Notes: generated from the letters alone by a model not told the origin. A DNA stretch of 64,000 nucleotides from Marinobacter caseinilyticus (GCF_011074955.1 NZ_WUQJ01000020.1:251103-315102), one strand, 5' to 3'. Positions 55,181 to 64,000 are shown, counted from the stretch's first letter. Numbers and translations are program-made.

Positions 55181-58153
55181 ATGTTTAAGCGCCAGATACT
55201 CTTGGTTGCCGTCACCGCAACGTCCCTCGGCTTAGCCGGCTGTCTCGACAGCAGCAGTCAGACGCAAAAAAATGCAAACCCGGACTATGTAGTGGCCGGC
55301 TCAACGATCGAGCGAGGTACGCACCCTCTATTTGCGCCACTCAAAACTCAATTTCCGATTCCCAGTGATGCACTGTTCTATTTAAACGAAATCAACGATG
55401 GCACCATGCTCAATGGCAGCGATCCGGCCAACCCCGTGACGACCGGCATCGGCTTCCTTGACGGCAACTCCGTCCTGGCGCCGATTGATGTCAAGATCAG
55501 CGCCAGCCTGAGCAGTGAGCAGGTATTGGATGCGCGTGACTTCATTGCCGTCGATGGCGTCGTGGTGCCGAATCCGGATCAGAATATTTTCCTGATTCCG
55601 CTTGAATACGCCAGCGGAGACAGTCTTCAACAATCCAGTAACGAAGTGGCCGGACTCACGCCCGCTAACCAGTATCGTCGCGCCCTGGCACTCCAGGAGA
55701 CGGGCAGCACAGCGGAAGCCGATGTCATCTTCGGTGCACTGCTGGAAGAAAAAATTCGGGTTGAAGTGCTTGATATAGATGGCGGTCAAAGCAACATGAT
55801 CCGTTTACTGCCACTGGCGCCATTGGCAGAAAAAACGCAGTACGCCCTGGCACTCACCAACGCCATTGTTGATGCCCAGGGCCAGCCGCTGGTTGGGTCA
55901 CCCACCTACCAAACCGTTGGTCATCCGGATCGAACGCTCTCCAATGCGGCCTTCCAGCCCTTTCGCGATGCGCTTGTACCGGCTCGCAGGCTGGCAACCG
56001 ATTACTTCGATTTCAAACGTCAATTTTCAGAGTCTGCCGACTTCCCCTCGGACTTTAACGACGTCACCTTTTCTACCACGATCACCACCACCGCCATCGA
56101 TGACGTGTTGCTGGCCAATGCTGCACCCATTACCTTCTTCCGGTCCAGTTTGCAGATCGAAGCCAGGCAGGCGGCCATTGGCCAGTTGATCAGCGGTTTC
56201 TACAACCTGACTCAACAACCGCTGGATGGCGGTTCGACTGTCGACGAACAGAACATCAACAGCGAGATTTTCAATGTCCTGACCGACACCGGTTTCCGCT
56301 TATATGACGCCAGTCTCGCCCAGGTCATCAGCGATGCTCAGGCGGCTGCCATGACCCTGGGGTACGACGACCTGGTCGGCGATACCGACACCGACCGCCG
56401 AATCGCCCACATTCTGCAAACGGCCACCGCGCTTGCCGTCGATACAGTGGCGGACGTTGAGCCTGCGGCCCAAGCGCTGGCCTCCTCAGCGCAAGCCATT
56501 GTCGACACACCCAAACCTCGGAGCGTCAGCGTATTCAGCCAACGTGACGGCGGCGACATCAACCCGGCGCTGGCACAGGATGTCGGTGGTACCCCGCTGA
56601 ACATCCATGTCTACGAAGGTGAAATTACTCTGCCCTATTTTCAGACAGTGCCTGCGGACAGTGATGGGGCATTGATCCAATCCGAAAGCTGGCGCCCGGC
56701 GGATTTCTCAACCGATGCAGCTCTGGCTGATGCGCCGTCAAATCGCATTACCTATCGCTTCCCATTTGCGGGCAAAACGGTCGATACCAAGGTGCCCATT
56801 GTGATCGCTGCACCGGATACCGATCAGCTGCTGATTCAGGCCCAGGCACCAATCAATGGCTTCCCGGTCATCATTTATCAGCACGCGGTCACCACAGACC
56901 GCTCCGCCATTCTGCCCATGGCCACGGCGGCCGGTTTATCGTGTGCCGACCCCAACAACACCTACGATTGTTTTGTGACCATCGGCATTGATCAACCTTT
57001 GCACGGCATTTTCGGTCAGGGTCTGGTGGGTCTGACCCCCATCAGCGACCAAAGCGGCGCATCGATGGATGCCACCGAGCGGCACTTTGGCTTCTCCGCC
57101 AACGCCGATCTCTCTGCGACCCCTGCGGCGGCATTAACGAACCCCGAATCCGGCAGTCTGTTCCTGAATTTCGCCAACTACGCCAATACCCGGGACAATA
57201 TGCGCCAGGGTACGCTCGATTTGCTGAATGTGAATGCCTCACTGCAAGCCATCGAAACCGCCATCGCCGACTGTCAGACGACGGGGAATTGTGCCCAGAA
57301 CCTGACGATTGACCCCAGCCGGGTCTACTTTCTGAGTCACTCACTCAGTGGCATGGGAGGCGCCGCATTCCCGCACGTCAACAATGAGGCGATCGCGGCA
57401 GGCAACACCCGCCTGAACACCGTCACTGCCTCCAATTTCTTCAACACCGGCGGCCAGTTCACGCGGCTGATTGAGAACTCCCCATCGGTCGCACCTCGTT
57501 TGCTACCGGGTCTCGACACCGCCTCTGACGGATTGCTGGCCCAGGGCCGCACGGAGTTGAATATTTATTTCAGTGTCTTGCAGAGCCAGCTTGACTCGGT
57601 GGATCCGGTTGCCTTTGCCGGCTTCTATGCAGGCACCAATACCTTGCTGACGGAAATCGCTGGCGTGGAGGGTGACCCCGACCGTCCTACCGACAACACG
57701 GTACCTAATTCCGCCGACCAGGAGCTTTACCCGCTTGGTCCTCTGGACACCACGTTGCCTGACACCGGGTTTGTGATTGCCGGCGAGAATGCACCCCTGG
57801 CGGGTACCGATCCCTTCGCCGCTGGAATGGGCGCCGAGTCCACCCCCTTGGGTACCGAAGGACTGCCGCTTATCACCCGTTATCTGGAAGGCTCGCACGG
57901 CAATCCGGTCTCCGCCGGTCAGAAAGACGCCGACGCTTTCTCATCACGGGCCGTCTTTGACGAGATGACCGCGCAAATGCTGACGCTGTTCACCGATGGC
58001 ACGGTGTCAGTGGTCAACCCATGCGTTGTCAAAGACGCAGACACCAGCGGCACAGATTGCACCGCTGACGGCAACACCGATGCCGGTGCAGACCCCGCGC
58101 CCGCTAATGGCGGTGACGGCGGCACGGGTGGCGACCTCCCGCTGGCACTGTAA
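55181..58153 (+). CDS. VolA/Pla-1-type lipoprotein lipase
   Basis: The 990-residue protein has a lipoprotein signal with LAGC (Cys21 as the lipid site; Leu at +2 favours the outer membrane) and belongs by sequence feel to the Pla-1/cef extracellular lipase family, which includes Vibrio VolA, a surface lysophospholipase. The nucleophile elbow is SHSLSGMGG around Ser721, where GxSxG is normal, so both Gly positions are Ser. A long N-terminal half (residues 50-480) is beta/alpha of unknown role. The C-terminus is Gly/Ala-rich. It is probably exposed on the cell surface and heads the operon with DUF1302 and DUF1329. VolA itself is shorter (about 800 residues). Confidence 0.75.
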   Translation: MFKRQILLVAVTATSLGLAGCLDSSSQTQKNANPDYVVAGSTIERGTHPLFAPLKTQFPIPSDALFYLNEINDGTMLNGSDPANPVTTGIGFLDGNSVLAPIDVKISASLSSEQVLDARDFIAVDGVVVPNPDQNIFLIPLEYASGDSLQQSSNEVAGLTPANQYRRALALQETGSTAEADVIFGALLEEKIRVEVLDIDGGQSNMIRLLPLAPLAEKTQYALALTNAIVDAQGQPLVGSPTYQTVGHPDRTLSNAAFQPFRDALVPARRLATDYFDFKRQFSESADFPSDFNDVTFSTTITTTAIDDVLLANAAPITFFRSSLQIEARQAAIGQLISGFYNLTQQPLDGGSTVDEQNINSEIFNVLTDTGFRLYDASLAQVISDAQAAAMTLGYDDLVGDTDTDRRIAHILQTATALAVDTVADVEPAAQALASSAQAIVDTPKPRSVSVFSQRDGGDINPALAQDVGGTPLNIHVYEGEITLPYFQTVPADSDGALIQSESWRPADFSTDAALADAPSNRITYRFPFAGKTVDTKVPIVIAAPDTDQLLIQAQAPINGFPVIIYQHAVTTDRSAILPMATAAGLSCADPNNTYDCFVTIGIDQPLHGIFGQGLVGLTPISDQSGASMDATERHFGFSANADLSATPAAALTNPESGSLFLNFANYANTRDNMRQGTLDLLNVNASLQAIETAIADCQTTGNCAQNLTIDPSRVYFLSHSLSGMGGAAFPHVNNEAIAAGNTRLNTVTASNFFNTGGQFTRLIENSPSVAPRLLPGLDTASDGLLAQGRTELNIYFSVLQSQLDSVDPVAFAGFYAGTNTLLTEIAGVEGDPDRPTDNTVPNSADQELYPLGPLDTTLPDTGFVIAGENAPLAGTDPFAAGMGAESTPLGTEGLPLITRYLEGSHGNPVSAGQKDADAFSSRAVFDEMTAQMLTLFTDGTVSVVNPCVVKDADTSGTDCTADGNTDAGADPAPANGGDGGTGGDLPLAL

Positions 58154-58163
58154 CCGGATTAAA

Positions 58164-58190
58164 GCGCGCGTTCGTCTTGCGAGCGCGCGC
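58164..58190 (+). terminator. Strong GC hairpin after lipase gene
   Basis: GCGCGCGTTCG (58164-58174) and CGAGCGCGCGC (58180-58190) pair over 11 bp with one G-U, closed by a 5-nt loop. It lies 10 bp after the stop without a T-run. It may reduce read-through into DUF1302 or stabilise the lipase mRNA. Confidence 0.5.
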
Positions 58191-58280
58191 CCCTGATACC
58201 CAAGCGCATACCCCTGAATAGTGACGGATGCATTCCATCCAATGGGGAAGTCATGTCCAAATAATGTGGAGTCATTTCCA

Positions 58281-60179
58281 ATGTTAATAACAAACAAACT
58301 TAAAATGAGGCCGCGTCACTTCGCCATGGCCATCGGTTCAGCGTGCCTGTGCACACCGGTTGCGGCCTTCGACTTCGACATTTATGAAATTGATGCGTCG
58401 TTCTCCACTACCCTGACCGCCGGTATTGGCTACCGTCTGGAAGATCAGGATCCGGACCTGATCTCACAGGGCAACCTGGGTCCGGAATTTGCCTTCAGCA
58501 ACACGGGGGCGTCGTCCAACAATTTTGACGACGGTAACCTCAACTTCGAGAAGAACGAACCCTACTCGCAAATCCTGCGGGGCCGCAGCGAACTGTTTCT
58601 GGATTATTCGCCCGACAGTGACACACTGACTCGCATCGGCGCATTGGTCCGCGGCACTTACTACTACGACTACGAACTTAAAAACAACGACCGCGCTGTC
58701 GATCCCGTGGGGCAACGCCGGGAACTGAATGACGAAGCCAGGGACAACGCCTCGGGCGTGGACCTGCTTGACGCCTATGTCTTCACTGACTGGATTTTTG
58801 GCGATACGCCGGTGTCGATCCGTTATGGCCGTCAAGTCGTCAACTGGGGTGAAAGCACGTTCATTCTCGGTGGCATCAACGCCATCAACCCGATCGATGT
58901 GCCTGCTTTTCGGGCCCCTGGTGCTGAGTTAAAAGACGTCCTGCTGCCGGTTGAAATGCTCTACACCTCAGTAGGGCTGACTTCGGAAGTCACACTGGAA
59001 GCCTTCGTACAGACAGACTGGAACAGTTTCAAGATTGACGACTGCGGTACTTTTTTCTCATCGGCCGATGTGGCCGCCGACGGTTGTGGTCCGGTCCTTT
59101 TAGCCGGCCAGGTGCCAGATTCCCAAGCCTTCGAGGAGGGTTTCGTGTCACCCCGGCTGGGCGACAAGGAACCAGGGGACAAGGACCAGTTCGGTGCCGC
59201 GCTGCGCTGGTATGTCACGGAACTGGACGCGGAACTCGGGTTTTACTACACCCGCTACCACAGCCGGCTCCCGTATATCAGTGGTGTGGTCAACAACCCC
59301 TCTGACCCGGAGCCCAATCAAAAAAGCGACCCGAACGAACCTAACTCCCGGTTCCCGAGTTATTTTATTGAGTACCCTGGGGATATCGATCTTTATGGTG
59401 TCAGTATCAACACCACTCTACCCACCGGAACCTCATTCGGGGCCGAGTACAGCTTCCGCCCGAACATGCCGATCCAGTGGAACACCTTTGAACTGATCTA
59501 TGGTGGCCTCCAGCAGCGCGGACCTGACGGTCAGGTTGTGAGCAAACTTGAACAGCGCCAGCGCCAGAACAACCCTGATTACAACTACGCGGGCAAAGCG
59601 ATCGAGGGCTACGATCGCTACAACGTCTCGCAGGCTCAGGCCACGTTTATTCACTTCATTGACCGGGTAATGGGGGCTGCCCGCTTCATCATTGTTGCGG
59701 AAGTGGGCGCAACCTACATCCACGATCTGCCCGGTAAGTCCGAGGCCCGTTATGGCCGCTCCGGAATATACGGAGTGGGCACGGTACCGCTGGACGGAAG
59801 CAACTTTTCCGGTGATTTCTGCAGCCAGGGCACGGACAGTGACCCGCGCCTGAACATCAATGCCAGTAACTGCACTGGTGACGGCTTCACCACATCCTTT
59901 TCCTGGGGCTATCGCACTCTGTTCGTTTGGGATTATCCGAATGCGATCGCTGGCGTCAACCTGCGCCCCAAGCTGTTTCTGAGCCATGACGTTAAAGGCT
60001 ATGCCCCGGACCCTGGTGGCAATTTTAACGAGGGGAATAAGTCGGTTGGCTTGGCGCTCGATGCGACCTACCAAAATGCCTACAAGGCATCGCTCAGTTA
60101 CACCAATTATTTTGGCGGGGATTACAACGTCATCAATGACCGCGACTTCGTCGCGGCGTCCGTTTCTTATTCATTCTGA
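58281..60179 (+). CDS. DUF1302 outer-membrane beta-barrel protein
   Basis: The 632-residue protein has a signal peptide (MAIGSACLCTPVAA-FD, from about residue 15) and the DUF1302 pattern: ASFSTTLTAGIGYRLEDQDPDL early, RYGRQVVNWGESTFILGGINAINPIDVPAFRAPGAE in the middle, and a terminal VAASVSYSF. DUF1302 proteins form outer-membrane barrels that often pair with DUF1329 proteins near lipid or hydrocarbon genes. GGAG lies 9 nt before the ATG. Two 11-nt direct copies of GTCATxTCCAA (about 58251-58281) occur just before the start. Confidence 0.85.
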   Translation: MLITNKLKMRPRHFAMAIGSACLCTPVAAFDFDIYEIDASFSTTLTAGIGYRLEDQDPDLISQGNLGPEFAFSNTGASSNNFDDGNLNFEKNEPYSQILRGRSELFLDYSPDSDTLTRIGALVRGTYYYDYELKNNDRAVDPVGQRRELNDEARDNASGVDLLDAYVFTDWIFGDTPVSIRYGRQVVNWGESTFILGGINAINPIDVPAFRAPGAELKDVLLPVEMLYTSVGLTSEVTLEAFVQTDWNSFKIDDCGTFFSSADVAADGCGPVLLAGQVPDSQAFEEGFVSPRLGDKEPGDKDQFGAALRWYVTELDAELGFYYTRYHSRLPYISGVVNNPSDPEPNQKSDPNEPNSRFPSYFIEYPGDIDLYGVSINTTLPTGTSFGAEYSFRPNMPIQWNTFELIYGGLQQRGPDGQVVSKLEQRQRQNNPDYNYAGKAIEGYDRYNVSQAQATFIHFIDRVMGAARFIIVAEVGATYIHDLPGKSEARYGRSGIYGVGTVPLDGSNFSGDFCSQGTDSDPRLNINASNCTGDGFTTSFSWGYRTLFVWDYPNAIAGVNLRPKLFLSHDVKGYAPDPGGNFNEGNKSVGLALDATYQNAYKASLSYTNYFGGDYNVINDRDFVAASVSYSF

Positions 60180-60212
60180 TTCGAGCTTAAAGCAACAAAG
60201 GAGAACCTAACC

Positions 60213-61574
60213 ATGATAAAACCACCATCGAATGTGTATTTCGCTCTCGCCTGCTCGCTGCTGTTATCCACACCTGTAACAGCAGCCGTCTCCGAGCAGG
60301 AGGCCGCCAAGTTAGGTGACACACTAACCCCCGTCGGGGCGCTTAAAGCCGGCAACGGCGATGAAATTCCAGCATGGGACGGCGGTCTGGTGCAGGCGCC
60401 TGATGCTTACCAGGGAGACGGTCGCTATATTGATCCATTCCCCGAAGATAAAGAGCTGTTTCGTATCGATCAAAGTAACGTTGACCAATACGCCGACAAG
60501 CTTACGCCCGGTCAGATCGCTACGATTAAAACGTATGACGACTATTTTATCCCTGTCTTCCAGACTCGGCGGTCCGGCACTTACCCTAAAGATGTGCAGC
60601 AAAATACCAGGAAAAATGCCACACAAGTGGAATTGGTTGAGAGTGGCAATGGTCTGACAAATTATAAGACCGCGACACCTTTTCCGATTCCGAAAAACGG
60701 TCTGGAGGTAATTTTCAATCACATTACCCGTTACCGCGGCGGTTCCTTTACTCGCCATGTAGCCCAGGTCACACCCCAACCCAATGGTGATTTTAGCCCG
60801 GTCAGATTCACCGAGTCCTTTACCGAGCGCGTCGCCCTCACGGACTTTGACCCTAGCGAGGACCCGAACGTGATGTTCTATTTCAAGCAGGCCATCACCG
60901 CACCGTCCCGCCTGGCAGGCAATGTCCTGCTGGTCCATGAAACCATCAATCAGGTCAAGGAGCCCCGTCGCGCCTGGCTTTATAACTCCGGCCAACGTCG
61001 CGTCCGCCGGGCACCAAACGTCTCCTACGATGGCCCTGGCACCGCCGCCGATGGCCAACGTACCTCGGATAATCTGGACCTCTTCAATGGCGCGCCCGAC
61101 CGCTATACATGGGAACTGAAAGGGAAGAAAGAGCTGTACATCCCCTACAACTCGTATCGACTGGCCAGCGCTGAGTTGAGCTACGACGATATCGTCAAAC
61201 CCGGGCATATTGACCAGGATCTGACGCGGTACGAATTGCACCGAGTGTGGCATGTGACCGCTACCCTGAAGGACGGCGATCGCCACGTGTACGGCAAGCG
61301 CGATTTCTACCTCGACGAAGATACCTGGCAGATTGCAGTGGTGGACCATTACGACGGCCGCGGCAACCTGTGGCGTGTCGCCGAAGCCCATGCCATGCAG
61401 ATATACGACGTCAACCTCCCCGCGTACGCCGTTGAATCCCTGTATGACCTGATGTCGGGCCGGTACTTGCTGATGGGCCTGACCAACGAAGAGGATGAGC
61501 CCTATGTGTACGGCTCGGAGAGAAACTCCCGCGAGTATACGCCGGCTGCCCTGCGCCGCGACGGCGTCCGTTAA
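60213..61574 (+). CDS. DUF1329 periplasmic LolA/LolB-like protein
   Basis: The 453-residue protein has a signal peptide (FALACSLLLSTPVTAA) and DUF1329 blocks (AAKLGDTLTPVGALKAGNGDEIPAWDGG; NHITRYRGGSF; APNVSYDGPGTAADGQRTSDNLDLFNGAPDRYTWELKGKKELYIPYN; YGKRDFYLDEDTWQIAVVDHYDGRGNLWR). The fold is LolB/LolA-like, which suggests binding of a lipid in the periplasm. AAAGGAG precedes the ATG, 33 bp after the DUF1302 gene. The pair is a standard two-gene unit. Confidence 0.88.
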   Translation: MIKPPSNVYFALACSLLLSTPVTAAVSEQEAAKLGDTLTPVGALKAGNGDEIPAWDGGLVQAPDAYQGDGRYIDPFPEDKELFRIDQSNVDQYADKLTPGQIATIKTYDDYFIPVFQTRRSGTYPKDVQQNTRKNATQVELVESGNGLTNYKTATPFPIPKNGLEVIFNHITRYRGGSFTRHVAQVTPQPNGDFSPVRFTESFTERVALTDFDPSEDPNVMFYFKQAITAPSRLAGNVLLVHETINQVKEPRRAWLYNSGQRRVRRAPNVSYDGPGTAADGQRTSDNLDLFNGAPDRYTWELKGKKELYIPYNSYRLASAELSYDDIVKPGHIDQDLTRYELHRVWHVTATLKDGDRHVYGKRDFYLDEDTWQIAVVDHYDGRGNLWRVAEAHAMQIYDVNLPAYAVESLYDLMSGRYLLMGLTNEEDEPYVYGSERNSREYTPAALRRDGVR

Positions 61575-61610
61575 TCCCGGGCCTCTGGATTAGCAACACG
61601 CTCGTATTCG

Positions 61611-61639
61611 CCGGCTCAACTGTCACAGGGTTGAGCCGG
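61611..61639 (+). terminator. Perfect hairpin after DUF1329 gene
   Basis: CCGGCTCAAC (61611-61620) and GTTGAGCCGG (61630-61639) form a 10-bp perfect stem with a 9-nt loop. No T-run follows. It probably ends or stabilises the lipase-DUF1302-DUF1329 transcript. Confidence 0.6.
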
Positions 61640-61665
61640 ACACCCCGCATATAAGGAGCTGCATC

Positions 61666-61953
61666 ATGGTTGTGGCCAGTGCATTGTATGGACTCGATGA
61701 CATCAAAAATCGTCTGATCAGGCGCCAGGGCAAATGGTTTGTTCGAACCCGCGAGATACCGGAGCACGGCCCCTTCACCAACCGACTGGAAGCGATTGAA
61801 GGGCTGTTTCGACATGTGGAAATCTGCAGTGGGAGTCTTGCCAACCGGGACCGGGACGAAGCACGGGCCATAGCCGAGCATTTCATCAATACATGCCGGC
61901 TGCCCGACTGCCCATTGTGCCAACAACTGGCCTTGGCCGAGAAGTGCGCCTGA
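61666..61953 (+). CDS. Small DUF6316-like protein
   Basis: ATAAGGAG lies 6 nt before the ATG. The 95-residue product has RQGKWFVRTREIPEHGPFTNRLEAIEGLFRHVE, a pattern I associate with DUF6316 small proteins (a KWY/F-x-TRE-x-GPF motif), and a Cys-rich end (CRLPDCPLCQQ) with four Cys that could bind metal. The function is unknown. Confidence 0.7.
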   Translation: MVVASALYGLDDIKNRLIRRQGKWFVRTREIPEHGPFTNRLEAIEGLFRHVEICSGSLANRDRDEARAIAEHFINTCRLPDCPLCQQLALAEKCA

Positions 61954-62205
61954 GTTGTTAACATCCGGCGATGCCGGCACACGTTTAGGCGGCCGGTCGA
62001 GGCACGAAACGCTCGCTCACCGGGCGCCTCACCTTTTTTGGCATGGGCGCCTGGTCGCTCGACAACCTGACAAAGGGCTCCGTTGAGCAGGACTCGGCCT
62101 CAGACCTTTAACCATACTTATCATTGTATTCCCCGCCGCCTCGGTTCATGTTGTATGGGCTACACAGATTGAACACACCGCAGCCCAAAAGTCTGGACGT
62201 TCATC

Positions 62206-63156
62206 ATGCGCATCGTTTCTGCTCAAGAGGTGGCCGCCTCGTTACCCTGGTCAACGCTCATCGCGCGCCTGGCCAATACCTTCCGCGATGGGGTCGAATC
62301 GCCACCGCGCCATCACCACACCCTGCACCGCCCCGACGGCGATGCCACCATGTTGCTCATGCCCGCCTGGGAAGCCAGTGGTTACATCGGCATGAAGATG
62401 GTGAATGTCTTCCCCCAGAACGCTGACGTTGGTCTGCCCGCCATTTCCGGGGTCTATTTGCTCAGTGACGGCGCTCACGGCCAACCCCTGGCGTGCATTG
62501 ATGGCAGCGAACTGACCCGACGCCGGACCGCCGCCGCGTCGGCCCTGGCCGCCCGCACGCTGGCCCGGACCGATGCCGGCAGCCTGCTGGTGGTGGGCAC
62601 CGGCAAACTGGCACCGATGCTGATCGAGGCCCATGCCGCCGTGCGCCCCATCACACGGGTCCGGGTCTGGGGCCGCAACCCGGACAAAGCGGCTGCCCTG
62701 GCCTCGGCGTTTGCCGATCGCTTTGATTGCGCCGCGGTCACCGATCTGGACGCCGCCGTGTCGGAGGCCGACATTGTCAGCTGCGCCACCCTCTCGACCA
62801 CGGCTCTGGTCCATGGCAAGGCGCTGAAACCCGGCACCCATCTGGACCTGGTGGGTGCCTTTAAGCCATCCATGCGGGAAACCGATGCCGAGTGTTTTCA
62901 ACACAGCGAGGTGTTCGTGGACACCTACGCCGGTGCCCTGGGGGAAGGCGGGGATCTCTTGCAGGCCATGGAGGAGGGCGCCTTTACCAGGGCCGATATT
63001 CGCGCGGACCTGGCCGAACTGATTCGTGGCCACCACCCGGGACGTTCCGGGCCGGACGCGATAACGGTGTTCAAATCCGTAGGCGCATCGCTGGAAGATC
63101 TGGCCGCCGCCATCGAGGTCTGGGAACAGCTCAGGCAAGGTTTGCTGGACTGGTAA
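62206..63156 (+). CDS. Ornithine cyclodeaminase/mu-crystallin-family enzyme
   Basis: The 316-residue NAD(P)-dependent protein has the family start (MRIVSAQEVAASLPWSTLIARLANTF), GYIGMKMVNVFPQN, the Arg-rich RRRTAAASALAARTLAR, the Rossmann loop VVGTGKLAPMLIEAH, and DLVGAFKPSMRE. Members include ornithine cyclodeaminase, alanine dehydrogenase and imine reductases; the substrate is not clear here. It stands alone, 250 bp from the previous gene, with no amino-acid catabolic neighbours. Confidence 0.82.
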   Translation: MRIVSAQEVAASLPWSTLIARLANTFRDGVESPPRHHHTLHRPDGDATMLLMPAWEASGYIGMKMVNVFPQNADVGLPAISGVYLLSDGAHGQPLACIDGSELTRRRTAAASALAARTLARTDAGSLLVVGTGKLAPMLIEAHAAVRPITRVRVWGRNPDKAAALASAFADRFDCAAVTDLDAAVSEADIVSCATLSTTALVHGKALKPGTHLDLVGAFKPSMRETDAECFQHSEVFVDTYAGALGEGGDLLQAMEEGAFTRADIRADLAELIRGHHPGRSGPDAITVFKSVGASLEDLAAAIEVWEQLRQGLLDW

Positions 63157-63232
63157 GCGCTGCACCGGAATGAGACTATTTAAGCCGGTGCTGTTTATGC
63201 CGTGCTTTCCACCCACGCCAATCGGACACCCT

Positions 63233-64000
63233 ATGATCGCCAGTTCCACCCGCGAACGCCGACAGGCGTTTGCCATGATTTCCCACTTTGTCCTGCCATA
63301 CTGGCGTCCCGTGATGGGTGCCATGGTTGCTCTCATCTTCACCGCCGGCATTACCCTGTCGCTGGGCCAGGGTATTCGATTACTGGTGGACCAGGGCTTC
63401 GTGACCCGGTCACCCGAGTTGCTCAACCAATCCGTCACGTTGTTTTTTGTACTGATTCTGGGCCTGGCCATCGGCACGTTTGCCCGCTTTTATCTGGTGT
63501 CCTGGATTGGCGAACGGGTGGTGGCCGATATTCGCAAGCAAGTGTTCGATCACCTGATCACCCTGCACCCGGGCTTCTTCGAGACCAATCGTGGGCTTGA
63601 GATCCAGTCCCGCCTGACCACAGACACCACCGTGCTGCAGTCGGTGATCGGTTCGACCGTGTCGGTCGCATTGCGCAACGTAGTGATGCTGATTGGCGGC
63701 ATCATTCTGCTGTTCATCACCAATCCCAAACTCACGGCCATTGTCATGCTGGCGGTGCCATTGGTGGTGGCCCCGATCTTGATTTTTGGCCGCCGGGTGC
63801 GCAGTCTGTCCCGCCTCAGTCAGGACCGTATCGCCGACGTTGGCAGCTATGTGGGCGAAATTCTTGGCCAAATCAAAACGGTTCAGGCGTATAACCACCA
63901 AGCCGAGGATCAGGCCCGCTTTGCCGGTGTGGTGGAGCAGGCGTTCGCGGTGGCCAAACACCGGATCAAGCAGCGGGCCTGGCTCATCGCGGTGGTGATC
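63233..64000 (+). CDS. ABC exporter membrane domain, cut by window edge
   Basis: The 256 visible residues form the transmembrane domain of an MsbA-type ABC exporter: about five spans and motifs RLLVDQGFVTRSPELLNQSV and FDHLITLHPGFFETNRGLEIQSRLTTDTTVLQSVIGSTVSVALRN. No stop codon is reached, and the ATPase domain must lie to the right. The ATG at 63233 has no strong ribosome-binding site. The family exports lipids or drugs. Confidence 0.85.
   Translation, partial: MIASSTRERRQAFAMISHFVLPYWRPVMGAMVALIFTAGITLSLGQGIRLLVDQGFVTRSPELLNQSVTLFFVLILGLAIGTFARFYLVSWIGERVVADIRKQVFDHLITLHPGFFETNRGLEIQSRLTTDTTVLQSVIGSTVSVALRNVVMLIGGIILLFITNPKLTAIVMLAVPLVVAPILIFGRRVRSLSRLSQDRIADVGSYVGEILGQIKTVQAYNHQAEDQARFAGVVEQAFAVAKHRIKQRAWLIAVVI

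Noticed and set aside
62251-63477. Minus-strand open frame of 408 codons opposite the ornithine cyclodeaminase-family gene
   Set aside because: It runs through two certain plus-strand genes; composition is that of a shadow.
1-64000. CRISPR arrays, tRNA or rRNA genes, insertion sequences, prophage
   Set aside because: I saw no spaced direct repeats, transposase or integrase genes, cloverleaf-like sequences or rRNA stretches. This is by reading only, not by a search tool.

Overview
The window reads as a chromosomal segment of a heterotrophic, probably marine, gammaproteobacterium with moderately high G+C. The clues are the folE-folX pair, an RNase II, a two-subunit pyruvate carboxylase, two TRAP transporters for sugar acids, a VolA-like surface lipase, and DUF1302/DUF1329 outer-envelope proteins of the kind found in Marinobacter, Alcanivorax, Saccharospirillum and Pseudomonas relatives. 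The genus cannot be fixed from the sequence alone. I found no rRNA, tRNA, CRISPR array, phage or insertion sequence.

Layout. 0.2-1.6 kb: folE, folX and a CoA-binding protein. 2.1-6.1 kb: two c-di-GMP enzymes (HD-GYP; CHASE-GGDEF-EAL) and a small membrane protein. 6.1-9.8 kb: a copper module (MerR-type operator, MerR regulator, CopA, a 40-residue membrane peptide with a His tail, a DUF411 protein). 10-25.8 kb: housekeeping and accessory single genes (RNase II, acyltransferase, PhaC-like hydrolase, HAD dehalogenase-like protein, LysR plus Bcr/CflA exporter, Tpx, MATE exporter, thioesterase, NUDIX-MBL fusion, aspartoacylase-like exported protein, DMT transporter, truncated haemoglobin). 26.2-29.4 kb: pycA-pycB.

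29.8-38.7 kb: a LacI-type regulator divergent from a complete four-carbon sugar-acid catabolic operon (ltnD, otnK, otnC, otnI, denD) and its TRAP transporter. L-threonate and D-erythronate should be taken up, oxidised, isomerised, phosphorylated and decarboxylated to dihydroxyacetone phosphate. 38.7-41.9 kb: a peroxide/thiol group (alpha/beta hydrolase-OsmC fusion, second Tpx, GST) and a YHS protein. 42.0-46.5 kb, minus strand: a gluconate module (TRAP P-Q-M, gntK, gntR) with a perfect 16-bp operator at the predicted transcription start. 46.8-51.6 kb: a branched-chain-amino-acid-type ABC transporter in the order LivG-LivF-binding protein-LivH-LivM.

51.7-61.6 kb is the least understood part. 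On the minus strand lie an ECF sigma factor, a zinc-finger anti-sigma factor, a translationally coupled acidic exported protein and a TPR/beta-barrel outer-membrane protein. Facing away on the plus strand lie a VolA/Pla-1-type lipoprotein lipase, a DUF1302 outer-membrane protein and a DUF1329 periplasmic protein. An ECF-like promoter (GGAAC, 17 nt, CGT) stands before the lipase. I infer one sigma-controlled system for surface lipid hydrolysis and lipid handling; this is the best candidate for an undescribed system here. The window ends with a small DUF6316-like protein, an ornithine-cyclodeaminase-family enzyme and an ABC exporter cut by the right edge.
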